Notes: generated by a model from the letters alone, not told the origin. Positions 1 to 8,452 are shown, counted from the first letter of the stretch. The stretch is 29,244 bases of DNA from DRPN01 sp964383915 (GCA_964383915.1 CAYLJE010000022.1:1-29244); one strand, 5' to 3'. Program-made: numbers and translations.

Positions 1-52
1 TGGGACCTACAGTTTAGAAGACTGTTGCTCTATCCAGCTGAGCTACTGGACC
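1..52 (-). tRNA. tRNA-Arg (anticodon TCT), 3' part cut by window edge
   Basis: Read on the minus strand, the tRNA begins with the acceptor strand GGTCCAG (52-46), then TA, a D-stem GCTC/GAGC, and an anticodon stem ACAGT/ACTGT enclosing the loop CTTCTAA. This puts TCT at positions 34-36 and predicts tRNA-Arg reading AGA codons. The variable loop AGGTC follows. The T arm, the 3' acceptor strand and any CCA lie outside the window. The fold was made by eye, but the D and anticodon stems pair perfectly. Confidence 0.93.
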
Positions 53-294
53 GGATTTGGGTGCAAAGATAATGGATTTTGGAATTTATTAAATTTTTTG
101 AGGTCTTATTCTTATAAATCCGGATACCCAAATAATGGATCAGTAGTGAATGACTCTATAATAAAAAATTAATATTTCTGTTAAAATCAATATTTTTTTG
201 CATTTTTATACTTTCCTGTAATCTCGTTTAAGAAAGTTTTGTTTTATTGACCAGAATGATTGAGCTGTTATATTTTTCATCAATGATTGTATTT

Positions 295-1032
295 ATGATT
301 TATCGTAAACTTATTCTTGTTTTATTGTTTTGTTCTGCAGTAAGTCTGTTTGGTCAAAAAGATTATTATTTAACCAGTGGCGGTGAATTATTGTTTCAGT
401 TTGCTAATGTGAAAGACAACGGAGCACACTTAGATAATACCATGAGGTTTACTGCGTTTTTTCATGCCGGGAGTTATCTTCATAAAGATTTTACATCACA
501 TGTGGGCATTTATACCGGATTGGGTTTTAGAAATATTGGGTATATCTACCATAAAGATGGTGTAAAAATAAAACGACGTTCCTATGCCTTGGGTGTTCCG
601 TTAGCTTGGAAAATAGGTAATATGCAAAAGACATTTTTCTTCGCCGGTGGTGAATATGAATGGTTATTTAACTATAAAGAAAAGCATTTTGTGAATGGTG
701 TAAAATCAAAATTTACAGAGTGGTTTTCTCCACGTACTCCTGCCTTTATTCCGTCCGTTTTTGCAGGGGTTAAGTTCAAAGGAGGTATGAGTGTCAGGGT
801 AAAATATTATCTTGCTAACTTCCTTAATCAGAGTTACCGTGATAGTCAGGGAAATTATCCTTTTGCCGGACAGGAAGTTAGATTATTTTATATTTCTTTT
901 TCAATGAATCTTGCTAAATCCCAAATAGAACAGTTTACCAAACCTAAAAAAAAACGCAACCTATACCAGGCAGTGATTGGCAGAAAAAATAGGAATAGCA
1001 TCATTCATCCTGTGCCACAAAGTAATAGGTAA
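295..1032 (+). CDS. Secreted outer-membrane beta-barrel-like protein, unknown function
   Basis: This 245-residue protein starts with a classic signal peptide: MIYRK, a hydrophobic stretch, then SLFGQ with probable cleavage near residue 21. The mature part is rich in alternating aromatic and polar residues (for example YYLTSGG, GIYTGLGFR, VRVKYYLANF, LFYISFSMNL). This fits a small outer-membrane beta-barrel of the porin/PorT-like kind common in Bacteroidota, which is a resemblance and not a family assignment. An in-frame TTG at 247 and ATGs at 256 and 283 lie upstream. I chose ATG 295 because it puts the basic n-region directly before the hydrophobic core. The tail is lysine/arginine rich (KPKKKR). 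The 3' end overlaps the convergent TonB-like gene by 32 bases. No partner gene points to a function. Confidence 0.72.
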   Translation: MIYRKLILVLLFCSAVSLFGQKDYYLTSGGELLFQFANVKDNGAHLDNTMRFTAFFHAGSYLHKDFTSHVGIYTGLGFRNIGYIYHKDGVKIKRRSYALGVPLAWKIGNMQKTFFFAGGEYEWLFNYKEKHFVNGVKSKFTEWFSPRTPAFIPSVFAGVKFKGGMSVRVKYYLANFLNQSYRDSQGNYPFAGQEVRLFYISFSMNLAKSQIEQFTKPKKKRNLYQAVIGRKNRNSIIHPVPQSNR

Positions 1033-1840
1033 TAGTCCCTTGTTGTTTCTCCGGAGCATTCGGGTCAACATCGAAATAGCTTGACCGGGCCGCCTGCAAA
1101 GCTGTTTCATGCATACAGATAGGGGTGGCGGATTTATCCGTTTCTATGGAAACATCGGTTACGTTGCCTTCCTGGTTTACAATGATACTTACTACGACTA
1201 TGCCTGACCCTTCACATTTGTATATCGGAATAACCAAATTGCGGGCAATACGTCCTGTAAGGTAATATTTTACCCTTGTGGGACCGGAATAGTGACTGGC
1301 CATAATCTCTGTTGCGGTCAATGAATCTCCTGGATTTTTTCCTGTCTTCAACGGGAGCTTGCTGCTGAGTTCTTTTGCCATCTCTTCCTGCTTCTGCTTC
1401 TGTTCGTCAATATAATTATCCTTTGTCAATTGACCAGACCGTATCATTTCTTTTTTGACCTGGTCAATATATTTGTTGATATCAAAATTTCCCTTTTTCT
1501 TTAATGCTTCATTCACAGGGATATCATGGATCCATTTTTTAAGCTCCTTGTCCGGAACAATTTTATCTGCTTTGTTTTCTTTCAACGGCAATTCCGGGGA
1601 AGGTTCCTGTTCAAAGGATATGACAACGGATTGTTGATGGTGAACCGGCAGGGTTGATATTTTAAAGATCATAAAAGAAATAGCCAGGATCAGATGGACA
1701 ATCACGGTTCCGAGAATTCCGTATAAATGTTCACTGATCCATCTTTTTATATTGGAGCAGAGATGATTGCATAGCCGGCAGGGATGAACTATCCCTTGTT
1801 TCTTGATATCGTTTATGGTATTAAAAAATTTGCGCATCAT
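1001..1840 (-). CDS. TonB-family energy transducer-like protein
   Basis: This 279-residue protein has one membrane segment at about residues 41-60, a proline- and charge-rich periplasmic linker (about 62-185), and a C-terminal TonB-like domain. That domain contains the pattern GIVVVSIIVNQEGNVTDVSI followed by a helix (HETALQAAR), typical of the TonB C-terminus (PF03544-type). TonB proteins pass proton-motive energy from ExbB/ExbD to outer-membrane transporters, but no exbB or exbD lies nearby. The roughly 40 cytoplasmic residues before the membrane helix are long for TonB. They carry a Cys/His cluster: H19, C21, C24, H26, C28. The start is either of two adjacent ATGs (1840 or 1837). The family call is firm; the role in transport is inferred. 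Confidence 0.85.
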   Translation of the reverse strand: MMRKFFNTINDIKKQGIVHPCRLCNHLCSNIKRWISEHLYGILGTVIVHLILAISFMIFKISTLPVHHQQSVVISFEQEPSPELPLKENKADKIVPDKELKKWIHDIPVNEALKKKGNFDINKYIDQVKKEMIRSGQLTKDNYIDEQKQKQEEMAKELSSKLPLKTGKNPGDSLTATEIMASHYSGPTRVKYYLTGRIARNLVIPIYKCEGSGIVVVSIIVNQEGNVTDVSIETDKSATPICMHETALQAARSSYFDVDPNAPEKQQGTITYYFVAQDE

Positions 1841-1983
1841 TTCCCTGCGAAATTAACAATTATTATGGTCAGAAGGATAAGACGATGATCCTCGTCAGGT
1901 ATAATCCTTTGAATTCTTTATCTTCGCCGGTACAACCCATGTATGATAACCGGATAGTAAAAATCAGGTGACTGTTAAAGGTT

Positions 1984-2943
1984 ATGAATGAGAATATTGT
2001 GGTTTATCAAATATTGATCCTGGCGATTTTGATCATTACCGGCTTTCTTGCTGTACGAACGGGTCTGATCTCGATTAAGATAAAGGATGGACTTTCTCAA
2101 TTGATTTTTAAACTGACTTTGCCTCTGCTTATTTTTACCAAGATTTCTGCCTTGCGTTTTACAGGAAGTCTTCTGGTAAACAGTCTGTGGTATTTTCTGC
2201 TTGTTTATTTGGCTTTTTTGCTGATGTATATTGTAGGTATCTTTTCTGTGCGGTTGTTTCGCTTCAAACAGGAAGAATCCCGCGTTTTTTTAACACATAG
2301 TCTGTTTGGTAATATTGTTTTTCTCGGATTCCCGTTGATGGATGCTTTATATCCGGGCGGAGAAGGAATCCTGTATGCTACTCTGTATCAATTGGTTTCG
2401 AGTACATTACTCTGGACGGTCGGCGTTTTCTTCTTAACCCGTCAAGGACAGGTCTCATGGGGAAAGTCTTTTCGTCATTTATGGAATCCCAATACCATTG
2501 CTTTCCTGGCCGGGTTATTGATGGTAGTCCTGAATATCCGCCTTCCACAAGTATTTACAGATACTTTTGGCAAACTGGGTCAGACAACGATTTATCTTTC
2601 CATGATTTATATAGGTATTCTTTTATCCGTTCTGACTCCACGGGATTTTTTGAGGTATCCCAAGGTATTGCTTTTATCCTTAAATAAATTAGTGCTGGTG
2701 CCTGTTCTGCTGATGCTGGGGGTTGGTCTGTTGATCCGATCCCTGCATATTCCTTTGTCAGGGACAGCTTTTTCCGTTCTGGTAATTGAAACCGCCATGC
2801 CTTGTATGGCAAATGTTGTAATTCTTGCAAAAGAGTTTGGGAGTGATGATGTCCTGGCTATGAAGAATGTATTTGTAACCACACTTTTTAGTATTTTGAC
2901 ACTACCTTTCATCCTTTTTTTGTTACAGAAGATTTGGTTTTGA
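1984..2943 (+). CDS. AEC-family (auxin efflux carrier-like) transporter
   Basis: This 319-residue integral membrane protein has about ten hydrophobic segments in two halves, as in the AEC/BART superfamily. The N-terminus has the usual pattern: a first helix, GFLAVRTGLIS, then LIFKLTLPLLIFTKIS, where the proline-containing unwound helix carries substrate-contacting residues. The second half has a matching segment near ETAMPCMANVVILAKEFG. Bacterial members export or import small organic acids or amino acids, and the substrate here cannot be told. The length matches the family. It is divergent from the TonB-like gene, with 143 bases between them, and has no clear operon partner. Confidence 0.9.
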   Translation: MNENIVVYQILILAILIITGFLAVRTGLISIKIKDGLSQLIFKLTLPLLIFTKISALRFTGSLLVNSLWYFLLVYLAFLLMYIVGIFSVRLFRFKQEESRVFLTHSLFGNIVFLGFPLMDALYPGGEGILYATLYQLVSSTLLWTVGVFFLTRQGQVSWGKSFRHLWNPNTIAFLAGLLMVVLNIRLPQVFTDTFGKLGQTTIYLSMIYIGILLSVLTPRDFLRYPKVLLLSLNKLVLVPVLLMLGVGLLIRSLHIPLSGTAFSVLVIETAMPCMANVVILAKEFGSDDVLAMKNVFVTTLFSILTLPFILFLLQKIWF

Positions 2944-3040
2944 TCTGATGCATTTATATGACAGGGCTGTCCGATGATGGGATGTTGATATCTTCTTAAA
3001 AAATGTTTTCTGTAGGGGCAATTTAATATTAAAAATAAAT

Positions 3041-3048
3041 TAGGTTTG
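3041..3048 (+). promoter_or_regulatory. Candidate Bacteroidota -7 box upstream of folD
   Basis: TAGGTTTG matches the TAnnTTTG consensus exactly and would start transcription about 25-30 bases before the folD ATG. I see no clear TTTG at the -33 position, so this rests on one box. Confidence 0.45.
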
Positions 3049-3081
3049 AGATGTTTAATTATTTAAAGTAACTTATTGATT

Positions 3082-3966
3082 ATGTTTACATTAATTGATG
3101 GAAAAGCAACAGCGGCGGCGATCCGTAGTGAAATACGTGAAGAAGTGAATAATATTCGTAGAAACCGGGGGAAGATTCCTCATCTGGTGGCTATCCTGGT
3201 TGGCCATGACGGAGCCAGTGAAACTTATGTGTCGGCAAAAGAAAAAGCCTGTCATGAGGTGGGATTCCATTCTACGGTTGTCCGTTTGGAAGATACTATC
3301 AGTGAAAAAAAGCTATTGAACAAGGTACATGAGATGAATGCAGATAATTCTGTTGACGGACTGATCGTACAACTGCCGCTTCCCGGGCAGATTAATGAAC
3401 AAAAGGTGATCGAAGCTATTGACCCTCGCAAGGATGTGGATGGATTTCATCCTATAAATTTAGGGCGTTTGGTGATTGGCCTGCCTGCTTATATCTCTGC
3501 CACTCCGGCAGGGATTATCGAGCTGATCGAAAGATACCATATTGAAACAGAAGGCAGGCAATGTGTGGTAATCGGACGCAGCAATATTGTAGGAAAGCCT
3601 ATAAGTATTCTGATGGCGAGAAAAGGATATCCCGGGAATGCTACGGTTACGGTTTGCCATAGCCGGACAAAAAATATTTCAGAAATTACCGCCCGCGCAG
3701 ATATTGTCATCGCTGCTTTGGGGAAAGCCCGTTTTTTGACAGGAGAGATGATAAAAAAAGGAGCGGTGATAATTGATGTGGGAATTACACGCCTGCCCTC
3801 GGACAAAACAAAATCCGGATGGAAACTGTGGGGTGATGTGGATTTTGAAACGGTAGCTCCCAGAAGTAGCTATATCACACCTGTCCCTGGTGGCGTGGGC
3901 CCGATGACTATCGTCTCTCTCTTGAAGAATACATTACTGGCAGCTCGTAGAGAGGTTTATCCTTGA
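3082..3966 (+). CDS. folD: Bifunctional methylenetetrahydrofolate dehydrogenase / cyclohydrolase
   Basis: FolD (294 residues) interconverts 5,10-methylene-, methenyl- and 10-formyl-tetrahydrofolate in the cytoplasm using NADP, supplying formyl groups for purine and formyl-Met-tRNA synthesis. Visible motifs are YVSAKEKAC (Y49 and catalytic K53), VDGLIVQLPLP (Q97), KDVDGFHP (D120), the nucleotide-binding VIGRSNIVGKP (about 163-173) and the C-terminal TPVPGGVGPMTI signature. The start is ATG 3082; an upstream TTG in frame would add two residues that the family does not need. The length is standard. It stands alone between spacers, with a -7 box just upstream. Confidence 0.97.
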   Translation: MFTLIDGKATAAAIRSEIREEVNNIRRNRGKIPHLVAILVGHDGASETYVSAKEKACHEVGFHSTVVRLEDTISEKKLLNKVHEMNADNSVDGLIVQLPLPGQINEQKVIEAIDPRKDVDGFHPINLGRLVIGLPAYISATPAGIIELIERYHIETEGRQCVVIGRSNIVGKPISILMARKGYPGNATVTVCHSRTKNISEITARADIVIAALGKARFLTGEMIKKGAVIIDVGITRLPSDKTKSGWKLWGDVDFETVAPRSSYITPVPGGVGPMTIVSLLKNTLLAARREVYP

Positions 3967-3986
3967 TTTTATTTGGGTGGAATTTT

Positions 3987-4020
3987 TTTGGTATAATAGA
4001 TCAGAAATATTGTAACTTTG
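3987..4020 (+). promoter_or_regulatory. Promoter for the TPR-comA unit
   Basis: TTTG (3987-3990) and TAACTTTG (4013-4020, an exact TAnnTTTG) are separated by 22 bases. The spacing is slightly long, but the -7 box is perfect. Transcription would start near 4027, giving a very short leader to the ATG at 4040. Confidence 0.6.
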
Positions 4021-4039
4021 TGGCAGATTATTGTTGCTT

Positions 4040-5452
4040 ATGAGAGAAGAACTGAATGGTTTTAGGGGGGAGAAATGGGAAAACAAGCTGATTCAACGCT
4101 TTGAGAAAATGCGCAGCGAGGGAAACTTTCGCTTTCTGGACGTATCTGAATTTGAAGAAATCATTGATACGTATCTGGATAAAGGACAGTTGGAGAAAGC
4201 AGAGCAAACCATTCATCTGGCCTTACAACAGCATCCTTCATCTGTTTCAATACGGCTGAAAAAAGCCGAGCTGTTGATCTCAACGAATGAAGATGAACAG
4301 GCTCTGAATTTATTGAATACGCTGGTCCCCCTGGATTCACAGAATTACCAGGTGTATTTGTTCCGGGGTTCTGCACTGGCCCGTCTGGGACATGAAAAAG
4401 AGGCTGTTCGTGATTATGACAGGGCCTTGTCCGCGGGCATGGGCATGGAAGGAGATATAGCCTATCAGGCAGGTACCGACCTGGAGTTAATCGGCAGATA
4501 TAACCTGGCATTGAACTATATGAAGAAAGCTTATCACTTTAATCCTTATGATACCATGGTATTATTTGAATTGGGTTTTCTTTATCGACAGCTGGGATAT
4601 GATAAACAGGCCGTGGATGCCTATAAAAGGCTTCTGGAAGAAGATCCTTTTAATGAAACAGCCTGGAGCAATATCGGGGAGATATACCTTAAACTGGAAA
4701 AACATGAAGAGGCTCTTGAAGCTTTTGATTTCCAACTAGCTATACATCGGGATTCGCCGGAAGGACTCTTTAACAAAGGGCGTACCTTGATGCTTCTGGG
4801 TCGCTACGCGGAAGCCATCGGTGAATACCGGATTTATGTGTCTTTGGCACCTCACGATGTGAGTGGTATGACTAACCTGGGGAAATGTTACCGGGAAACG
4901 GGGGAGTTAAGCCGGGCATTGAGCTGGTATAAAATGGTAATCGAAGAAAATCCAAAAGACCCTGAATTTTTTTTTCAGGCTGCTGGGATTTATGAGTTAC
5001 AGGGAAAATGGCAAAAGGCTGAATCATTTTGTAGTAAAGCAATAAACCTGGATCGTGGAAATGCAGAATTGTGGTATGAATTGTTCAGAATAGCGAAACA
5101 TACCGGTTCTCTACAGAGACGTATTGATTTGGGAGATAGGGTGGTAAACCTTGCACCGGATCATTCGGCCTACTGGCTGGATTTCCTGATGCTGCTCTTT
5201 GATACGGGAGAGAAAAGACGATTGGAAGTTATCATGAAACAAGCCTTTAAATATCACCCCGATTCTGCTGAAATGTTTTATATGAAAGCTGCCATCCGCT
5301 TGTTCGGGGGAAAAACTGAAGAAGGAGCAAATGCCTTCGAAAAAGCATTGTCTATGGATTTCCTGAAACATAAATGGTTCCTTGAGAAATTTCCGGAATT
5401 GAATAAATTCAAAATAGTACATGAATTGATCCAACATTATAAACCAGAATAA
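4040..5452 (+). CDS. Tetratricopeptide-repeat protein
   Basis: This 470-residue protein has no signal peptide or membrane helix and is mostly TPR units from about residue 50 to 455. Repeats show the small-large pattern, for example AYKRLLEEDPFNETAWSNIG, GRYAEAIGEYRIYVSLAPHD and ALSWYKMVIEENPKDPEFFF. The N-terminal 40 residues are charged and not TPR. It is probably a cytoplasmic scaffold, and no enzyme domain is seen. I chose ATG 4040 over the two in-frame TTG codons just upstream because the promoter's predicted start point lies at about 4027. The stop codon is one base from the ATG of the phosphosulfolactate synthase homologue, so the two are almost surely cotranscribed and translationally coupled. 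A functional link is inferred from this layout only. Confidence 0.9.
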   Translation: MREELNGFRGEKWENKLIQRFEKMRSEGNFRFLDVSEFEEIIDTYLDKGQLEKAEQTIHLALQQHPSSVSIRLKKAELLISTNEDEQALNLLNTLVPLDSQNYQVYLFRGSALARLGHEKEAVRDYDRALSAGMGMEGDIAYQAGTDLELIGRYNLALNYMKKAYHFNPYDTMVLFELGFLYRQLGYDKQAVDAYKRLLEEDPFNETAWSNIGEIYLKLEKHEEALEAFDFQLAIHRDSPEGLFNKGRTLMLLGRYAEAIGEYRIYVSLAPHDVSGMTNLGKCYRETGELSRALSWYKMVIEENPKDPEFFFQAAGIYELQGKWQKAESFCSKAINLDRGNAELWYELFRIAKHTGSLQRRIDLGDRVVNLAPDHSAYWLDFLMLLFDTGEKRRLEVIMKQAFKYHPDSAEMFYMKAAIRLFGGKTEEGANAFEKALSMDFLKHKWFLEKFPELNKFKIVHELIQHYKPE

Positions 5453-5453
5453 T

Positions 5454-6230
5454 ATGAATTATCAATTGAGTTATTTACCTGAACGTACAGAAAAACCGCG
5501 TGAAAAGGGTCTGACCATGATTATGGATAAAGGCCTTTCTCTGCATGAAGCAAAAGATATGATTCAGATTGCCGGAGATTATGTCGATTTGCTAAAACTG
5601 GGTTTTGGCACCTCCCTGATCACGCCGAACCTGAAAGAAAAACTGAAATTATATAAAGAGGCGGGTTTTAAAACCTATTTTGGAGGAACCATGTTTGAAG
5701 CTTTTGTGATCCGTGGAGCATTTGATGACTATAGAAAATACCTGGATTTGTTTGAAATGGAATATGCAGAAGTATCCGATGGATCGATCATTATGCCACA
5801 CGAAGACAAATTGGAATTTATACGGAAGTTATCCGGCCAGGTGACAGTTATTTCTGAGGTGGGGGCTAAAACATCCGATATTCCTATCCCCGATTCGATT
5901 TGGGTGGCATATATGAAAACCGAAATGGAAGCTGGTTCCTGGAAAGTGATTGGAGAAGCCCGCGAAAGTGGCACTATCGGCCTTTATCATAAAGATGGTT
6001 CAGCTAATCGTAGCCTGATTGATGATATTATACAACATGTTGACATTGACAATGTGATATGGGAAGCGCCCAACAAAGCACAACAAGCCTGGTTTATTAA
6101 ACTGCTGGGAGCCAATGTGAATGTAGGAAATATTGCACCCAGGGAAGTGCTCTCACTGGAAGCATTGCGCCAGGGATTAAGAGGCGACACTTTCTACCGT
6201 TTTCTTCCGGAAGACCTTCGCATGAAATAA
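5454..6230 (+). CDS. comA: Phosphosulfolactate synthase (ComA) homologue
   Basis: This 258-residue protein is of the ComA family. In methanogens, ComA adds sulfite to phosphoenolpyruvate to give (R)-phosphosulfolactate, the first step to coenzyme M. The family signatures appear in order along a TIM barrel: TMIMDKGLS, LLKLGFGTS, TYFGGTMFE, EVSDGSI, SEVGAK, GEARESGTIGLY and the C-terminal WEAPNKAQQAWFIKLLGANV then NVGNIAP. Bacteroidota are not known to make coenzyme M. The product here may therefore feed a sulfonate or sulfolactate pathway, or the enzyme may use another nucleophile; that part is inference. No comB or comC homologue is nearby. Its start lies one base after the stop of the TPR gene. 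Confidence 0.93.
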   Translation: MNYQLSYLPERTEKPREKGLTMIMDKGLSLHEAKDMIQIAGDYVDLLKLGFGTSLITPNLKEKLKLYKEAGFKTYFGGTMFEAFVIRGAFDDYRKYLDLFEMEYAEVSDGSIIMPHEDKLEFIRKLSGQVTVISEVGAKTSDIPIPDSIWVAYMKTEMEAGSWKVIGEARESGTIGLYHKDGSANRSLIDDIIQHVDIDNVIWEAPNKAQQAWFIKLLGANVNVGNIAPREVLSLEALRQGLRGDTFYRFLPEDLRMK

Positions 6231-6239
6231 CACCTGTTC

Positions 6240-6269
6240 TTTGTTCTCTCTCATCTATCCCTATCTTTG
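6240..6269 (+). promoter_or_regulatory. Promoter for the DUF368-aroE-ygbA unit
   Basis: TTTG (6240-6243), 18 bases, then TATCTTTG (6262-6269). Both boxes match the Bacteroidota consensus exactly. The predicted start is near 6276, about 50 bases before the ATG at 6327. Confidence 0.7.
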
Positions 6270-6326
6270 TAACCATTTGTGCAAAGTGATAGTGGAGAGA
6301 GTGTTTAATTCTTTGATTCTATTTAT

Positions 6327-7280
6327 ATGAAGCCATGGAGAGAACTACTTATCCTTTACCTGAAAGGAGTGGCTATGGGCATAGGCAATATTATTCCCGG
6401 GGTGTCTGGCGGTACCATTGCCCTGATTACAGGTATTTATGAACGTTTTATCCATGCCTTCCGTTCCTGGGACATCATCAGCCTCCGCATGCTGCTGAAA
6501 GGGGATATTAAAGGAATGCTCCGGCATACAGACATGGGCTTTATCACGATGGTATTTCTGGGGGTGCTTACAAGCATCGTAGTGCTTGCAAAAGTACTGG
6601 GTTATACTTTTGAGTATTATCCGGTATATACCTGGTCTTATTTCTTCGGGTTGATCCTGGCTTCTATATTTTTTGTGGGGAAAACTGTAGAAAGATGGAA
6701 CGCTCCGGCCTTGGTGGCGATGATAAGCGGAATAGCCATTGCACTGGGTATCTCCTTTTTATCCCCCGCAACACCCAATGCAAATGAATACTACTTATTC
6801 CTCTGCGGGATTGTAGCGGTATGCAGTATGATGTTGCCCGGCCTGTCGGGGTCTTTTATACTGATCCTTATGGGAAATTATGAGCTAATATTTGTCTATG
6901 GCGTAAATCATTTGGCCTGGAATATTCTAATTCCCGTGGCTTTGGGGACATTGGTAGGTCTGGTTGGCTTTTCCCGTTTTCTTTCATGGATCATCAGAAG
7001 ATATCGGAATGTCACCATTGCTTTGCTGACAGGTTTTGTTACTGGTTCATTAAGTCTTCTGTGGCCCTGGCAGAAAGCAGTCTATAAACTGGATCAGGCC
7101 GGGAACATGATCCTGAAAACAAACGGCAAACCCATCCTTATTAAATATCGGAAATTCTTACCTGATGGTTTGAACAGAGAAGTGATCTGGGCTGTAGTGT
7201 TTATGATTTTGGGTGTTTTAACCATCTGGGTACTGGAATATTTGGCGGCAAAAAAAAATAAATCTTCAACCCATGCGTAA
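6327..7280 (+). CDS. popT: DUF368 family protein, PopT-type undecaprenyl-phosphate translocase
   Basis: This 317-residue polytopic membrane protein carries the DUF368 hallmark near the N-terminus, GIGNIIPGVSGGTIALITG (about residues 13-31), and its internal echo MMLPGLSGSFILILMGNYE (about 170-190). About eight hydrophobic segments are visible. Family members were recently shown to return undecaprenyl phosphate to the cytoplasmic face of the membrane, recycling the carrier for peptidoglycan and surface polysaccharides. That role is established for relatives and inferred here. A hydrophilic loop near residues 250-285 precedes the final helix. The last 8 bases overlap the start of aroE, indicating coupled translation. 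Confidence 0.9.
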   Translation: MKPWRELLILYLKGVAMGIGNIIPGVSGGTIALITGIYERFIHAFRSWDIISLRMLLKGDIKGMLRHTDMGFITMVFLGVLTSIVVLAKVLGYTFEYYPVYTWSYFFGLILASIFFVGKTVERWNAPALVAMISGIAIALGISFLSPATPNANEYYLFLCGIVAVCSMMLPGLSGSFILILMGNYELIFVYGVNHLAWNILIPVALGTLVGLVGFSRFLSWIIRRYRNVTIALLTGFVTGSLSLLWPWQKAVYKLDQAGNMILKTNGKPILIKYRKFLPDGLNREVIWAVVFMILGVLTIWVLEYLAAKKNKSSTHA

Positions 7281-8031
7281 ATACGGACTTGTTGGTTTTC
7301 CTTTATCTCATTCTTTTTCAAAACAATACTTTTCTGAAAAATTTGAAAGAGAACAAAGATCAGATATTGTTTATGAAAACTTTCCGTTGGAAGATATTCA
7401 TGAATTGCCGGATGTGATCAGAGCAAAACCTGAACTTCTGGGACTAAATGTTACTATTCCTTACAAAGAGAAAGTTATTCCGTTCATGGATGAACTGGAC
7501 GGGGAGTCCCGTGTTGTGGGAGCTGTTAATACCATCCGGATATACCGGGGTAATCGCATACGTCTGATAGGATACAATACGGATGTGTGGGGATTCGAAA
7601 CGACGCTGAAGCCACTGTTAAAACCCTGGCATGATTTTGCCCTGGTGCTCGGTACGGGTGGTGGGGCAAAAGCGGTGGAATATGTCTTGAAAAAACTGGG
7701 CATGGAGGTATGGTTTGTCTCGCGTAATCCGAGAGGAGACAGGTCTATCCGGTATAATGAACTTACCGGAATGATGCTGCAAAAGATAAAACTGGTTGTC
7801 AATACAACCCCGCTGGGGATGTTTCCCGAAACAAATACCTGCCCTGATATTCCGTATCAATACCTTACACAGGAACATCTCCTGTATGATCTGGTATATA
7901 ATCCGGAGGAAACACTTTTTATGAAGCGGGGTAGAGAAAGACATGCAACGGTGACAAATGGGCTGGAGATGCTCAAACAACAGGCAGAAAAATCATGGAA
8001 GATATGGAACAGGGAAGAGGACACAGAATGA
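7273..8031 (+). CDS. aroE: Shikimate dehydrogenase
   Basis: AroE (252 residues) reduces 3-dehydroshikimate to shikimate with NADPH in the aromatic amino acid pathway. Seen are the shikimate-binding SHS (12-14), NVTIPYKEKV with catalytic K65, NTDVWGF with D104, the nucleotide-binding loop GTGGGAKAV (127-135), and NTTPLGM near residue 178. The usual NRT motif that grips the NADP phosphate is replaced by SRNPRGD, so the cofactor preference may differ slightly. The length is a little short compared with the E. coli enzyme (272) but normal for Bacteroidota. ATG 7273 lies inside the end of the DUF368 gene (8-base overlap). The stop overlaps the next ATG (ATGA), so three genes form one unit. A second shikimate-pathway gene, aroQ, lies at 21812. 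Confidence 0.96.
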   Translation: MRKYGLVGFPLSHSFSKQYFSEKFEREQRSDIVYENFPLEDIHELPDVIRAKPELLGLNVTIPYKEKVIPFMDELDGESRVVGAVNTIRIYRGNRIRLIGYNTDVWGFETTLKPLLKPWHDFALVLGTGGGAKAVEYVLKKLGMEVWFVSRNPRGDRSIRYNELTGMMLQKIKLVVNTTPLGMFPETNTCPDIPYQYLTQEHLLYDLVYNPEETLFMKRGRERHATVTNGLEMLKQQAEKSWKIWNREEDTE

Positions 8032-8420
8032 AGTTTTTGTTTACAACCAGGAAAGAAAGAGAAATCCGGACGGTAAAGACCATGATACAGATGTATTGTA
8101 AGGTCAAACATCATCATCCGAAGGGTTTATGTGATTCCTGTGCCGAAATCTTTTCCTATGCTTCCATGAAATATCACCGGTGCCTGTTCGGTGAAGATAA
8201 ACCGGTTTGCTCGGTTTGTCCCGTGCATTGTTATAGCCCGGAAAAGCGTGAACAGATACGGGAGATCATGCGTTTCTCAGGGCCAAGGATGCTTTTCTAT
8301 CATCCTGTTATGGCCATGAATCACTTGTTGTTGAAAAGATGGTCGAAGGAAAATATGCCGGCTTTTTCCTTGCGGGTTAAAAGCATCCGTGAGAAAAAAG
8401 GAAAACATAAGATTGCGTGA
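8028..8420 (+). CDS. ygbA: YgbA-like (nitrous oxide-stimulated promoter family) cysteine-rich protein
   Basis: This 130-residue protein has a Cys array in its first half: C24, C35xxC38, C52, C61xxC64 and C68, including KGLCDSCAE and VCSVCPVHCY. This is the layout of the YgbA_NO family (PF11756-type). In enterobacteria ygbA is controlled by the nitric-oxide sensor NsrR and is linked to nitrosative stress. The cysteines suggest a metal or iron-sulfur site, but the biochemical role is not established here. I chose ATG 8028 because it forms an ATGA overlap with the aroE stop; an earlier in-frame ATG at 7995 lies well inside aroE. The gene ends 32 bases before the N gap, so any further downstream gene in this unit is hidden. 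Confidence 0.85.
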   Translation: MKFLFTTRKEREIRTVKTMIQMYCKVKHHHPKGLCDSCAEIFSYASMKYHRCLFGEDKPVCSVCPVHCYSPEKREQIREIMRFSGPRMLFYHPVMAMNHLLLKRWSKENMPAFSLRVKSIREKKGKHKIA

Positions 8421-8452
8421 GTTAGAAACCGGAATATTTTTTTTGATGTGCC

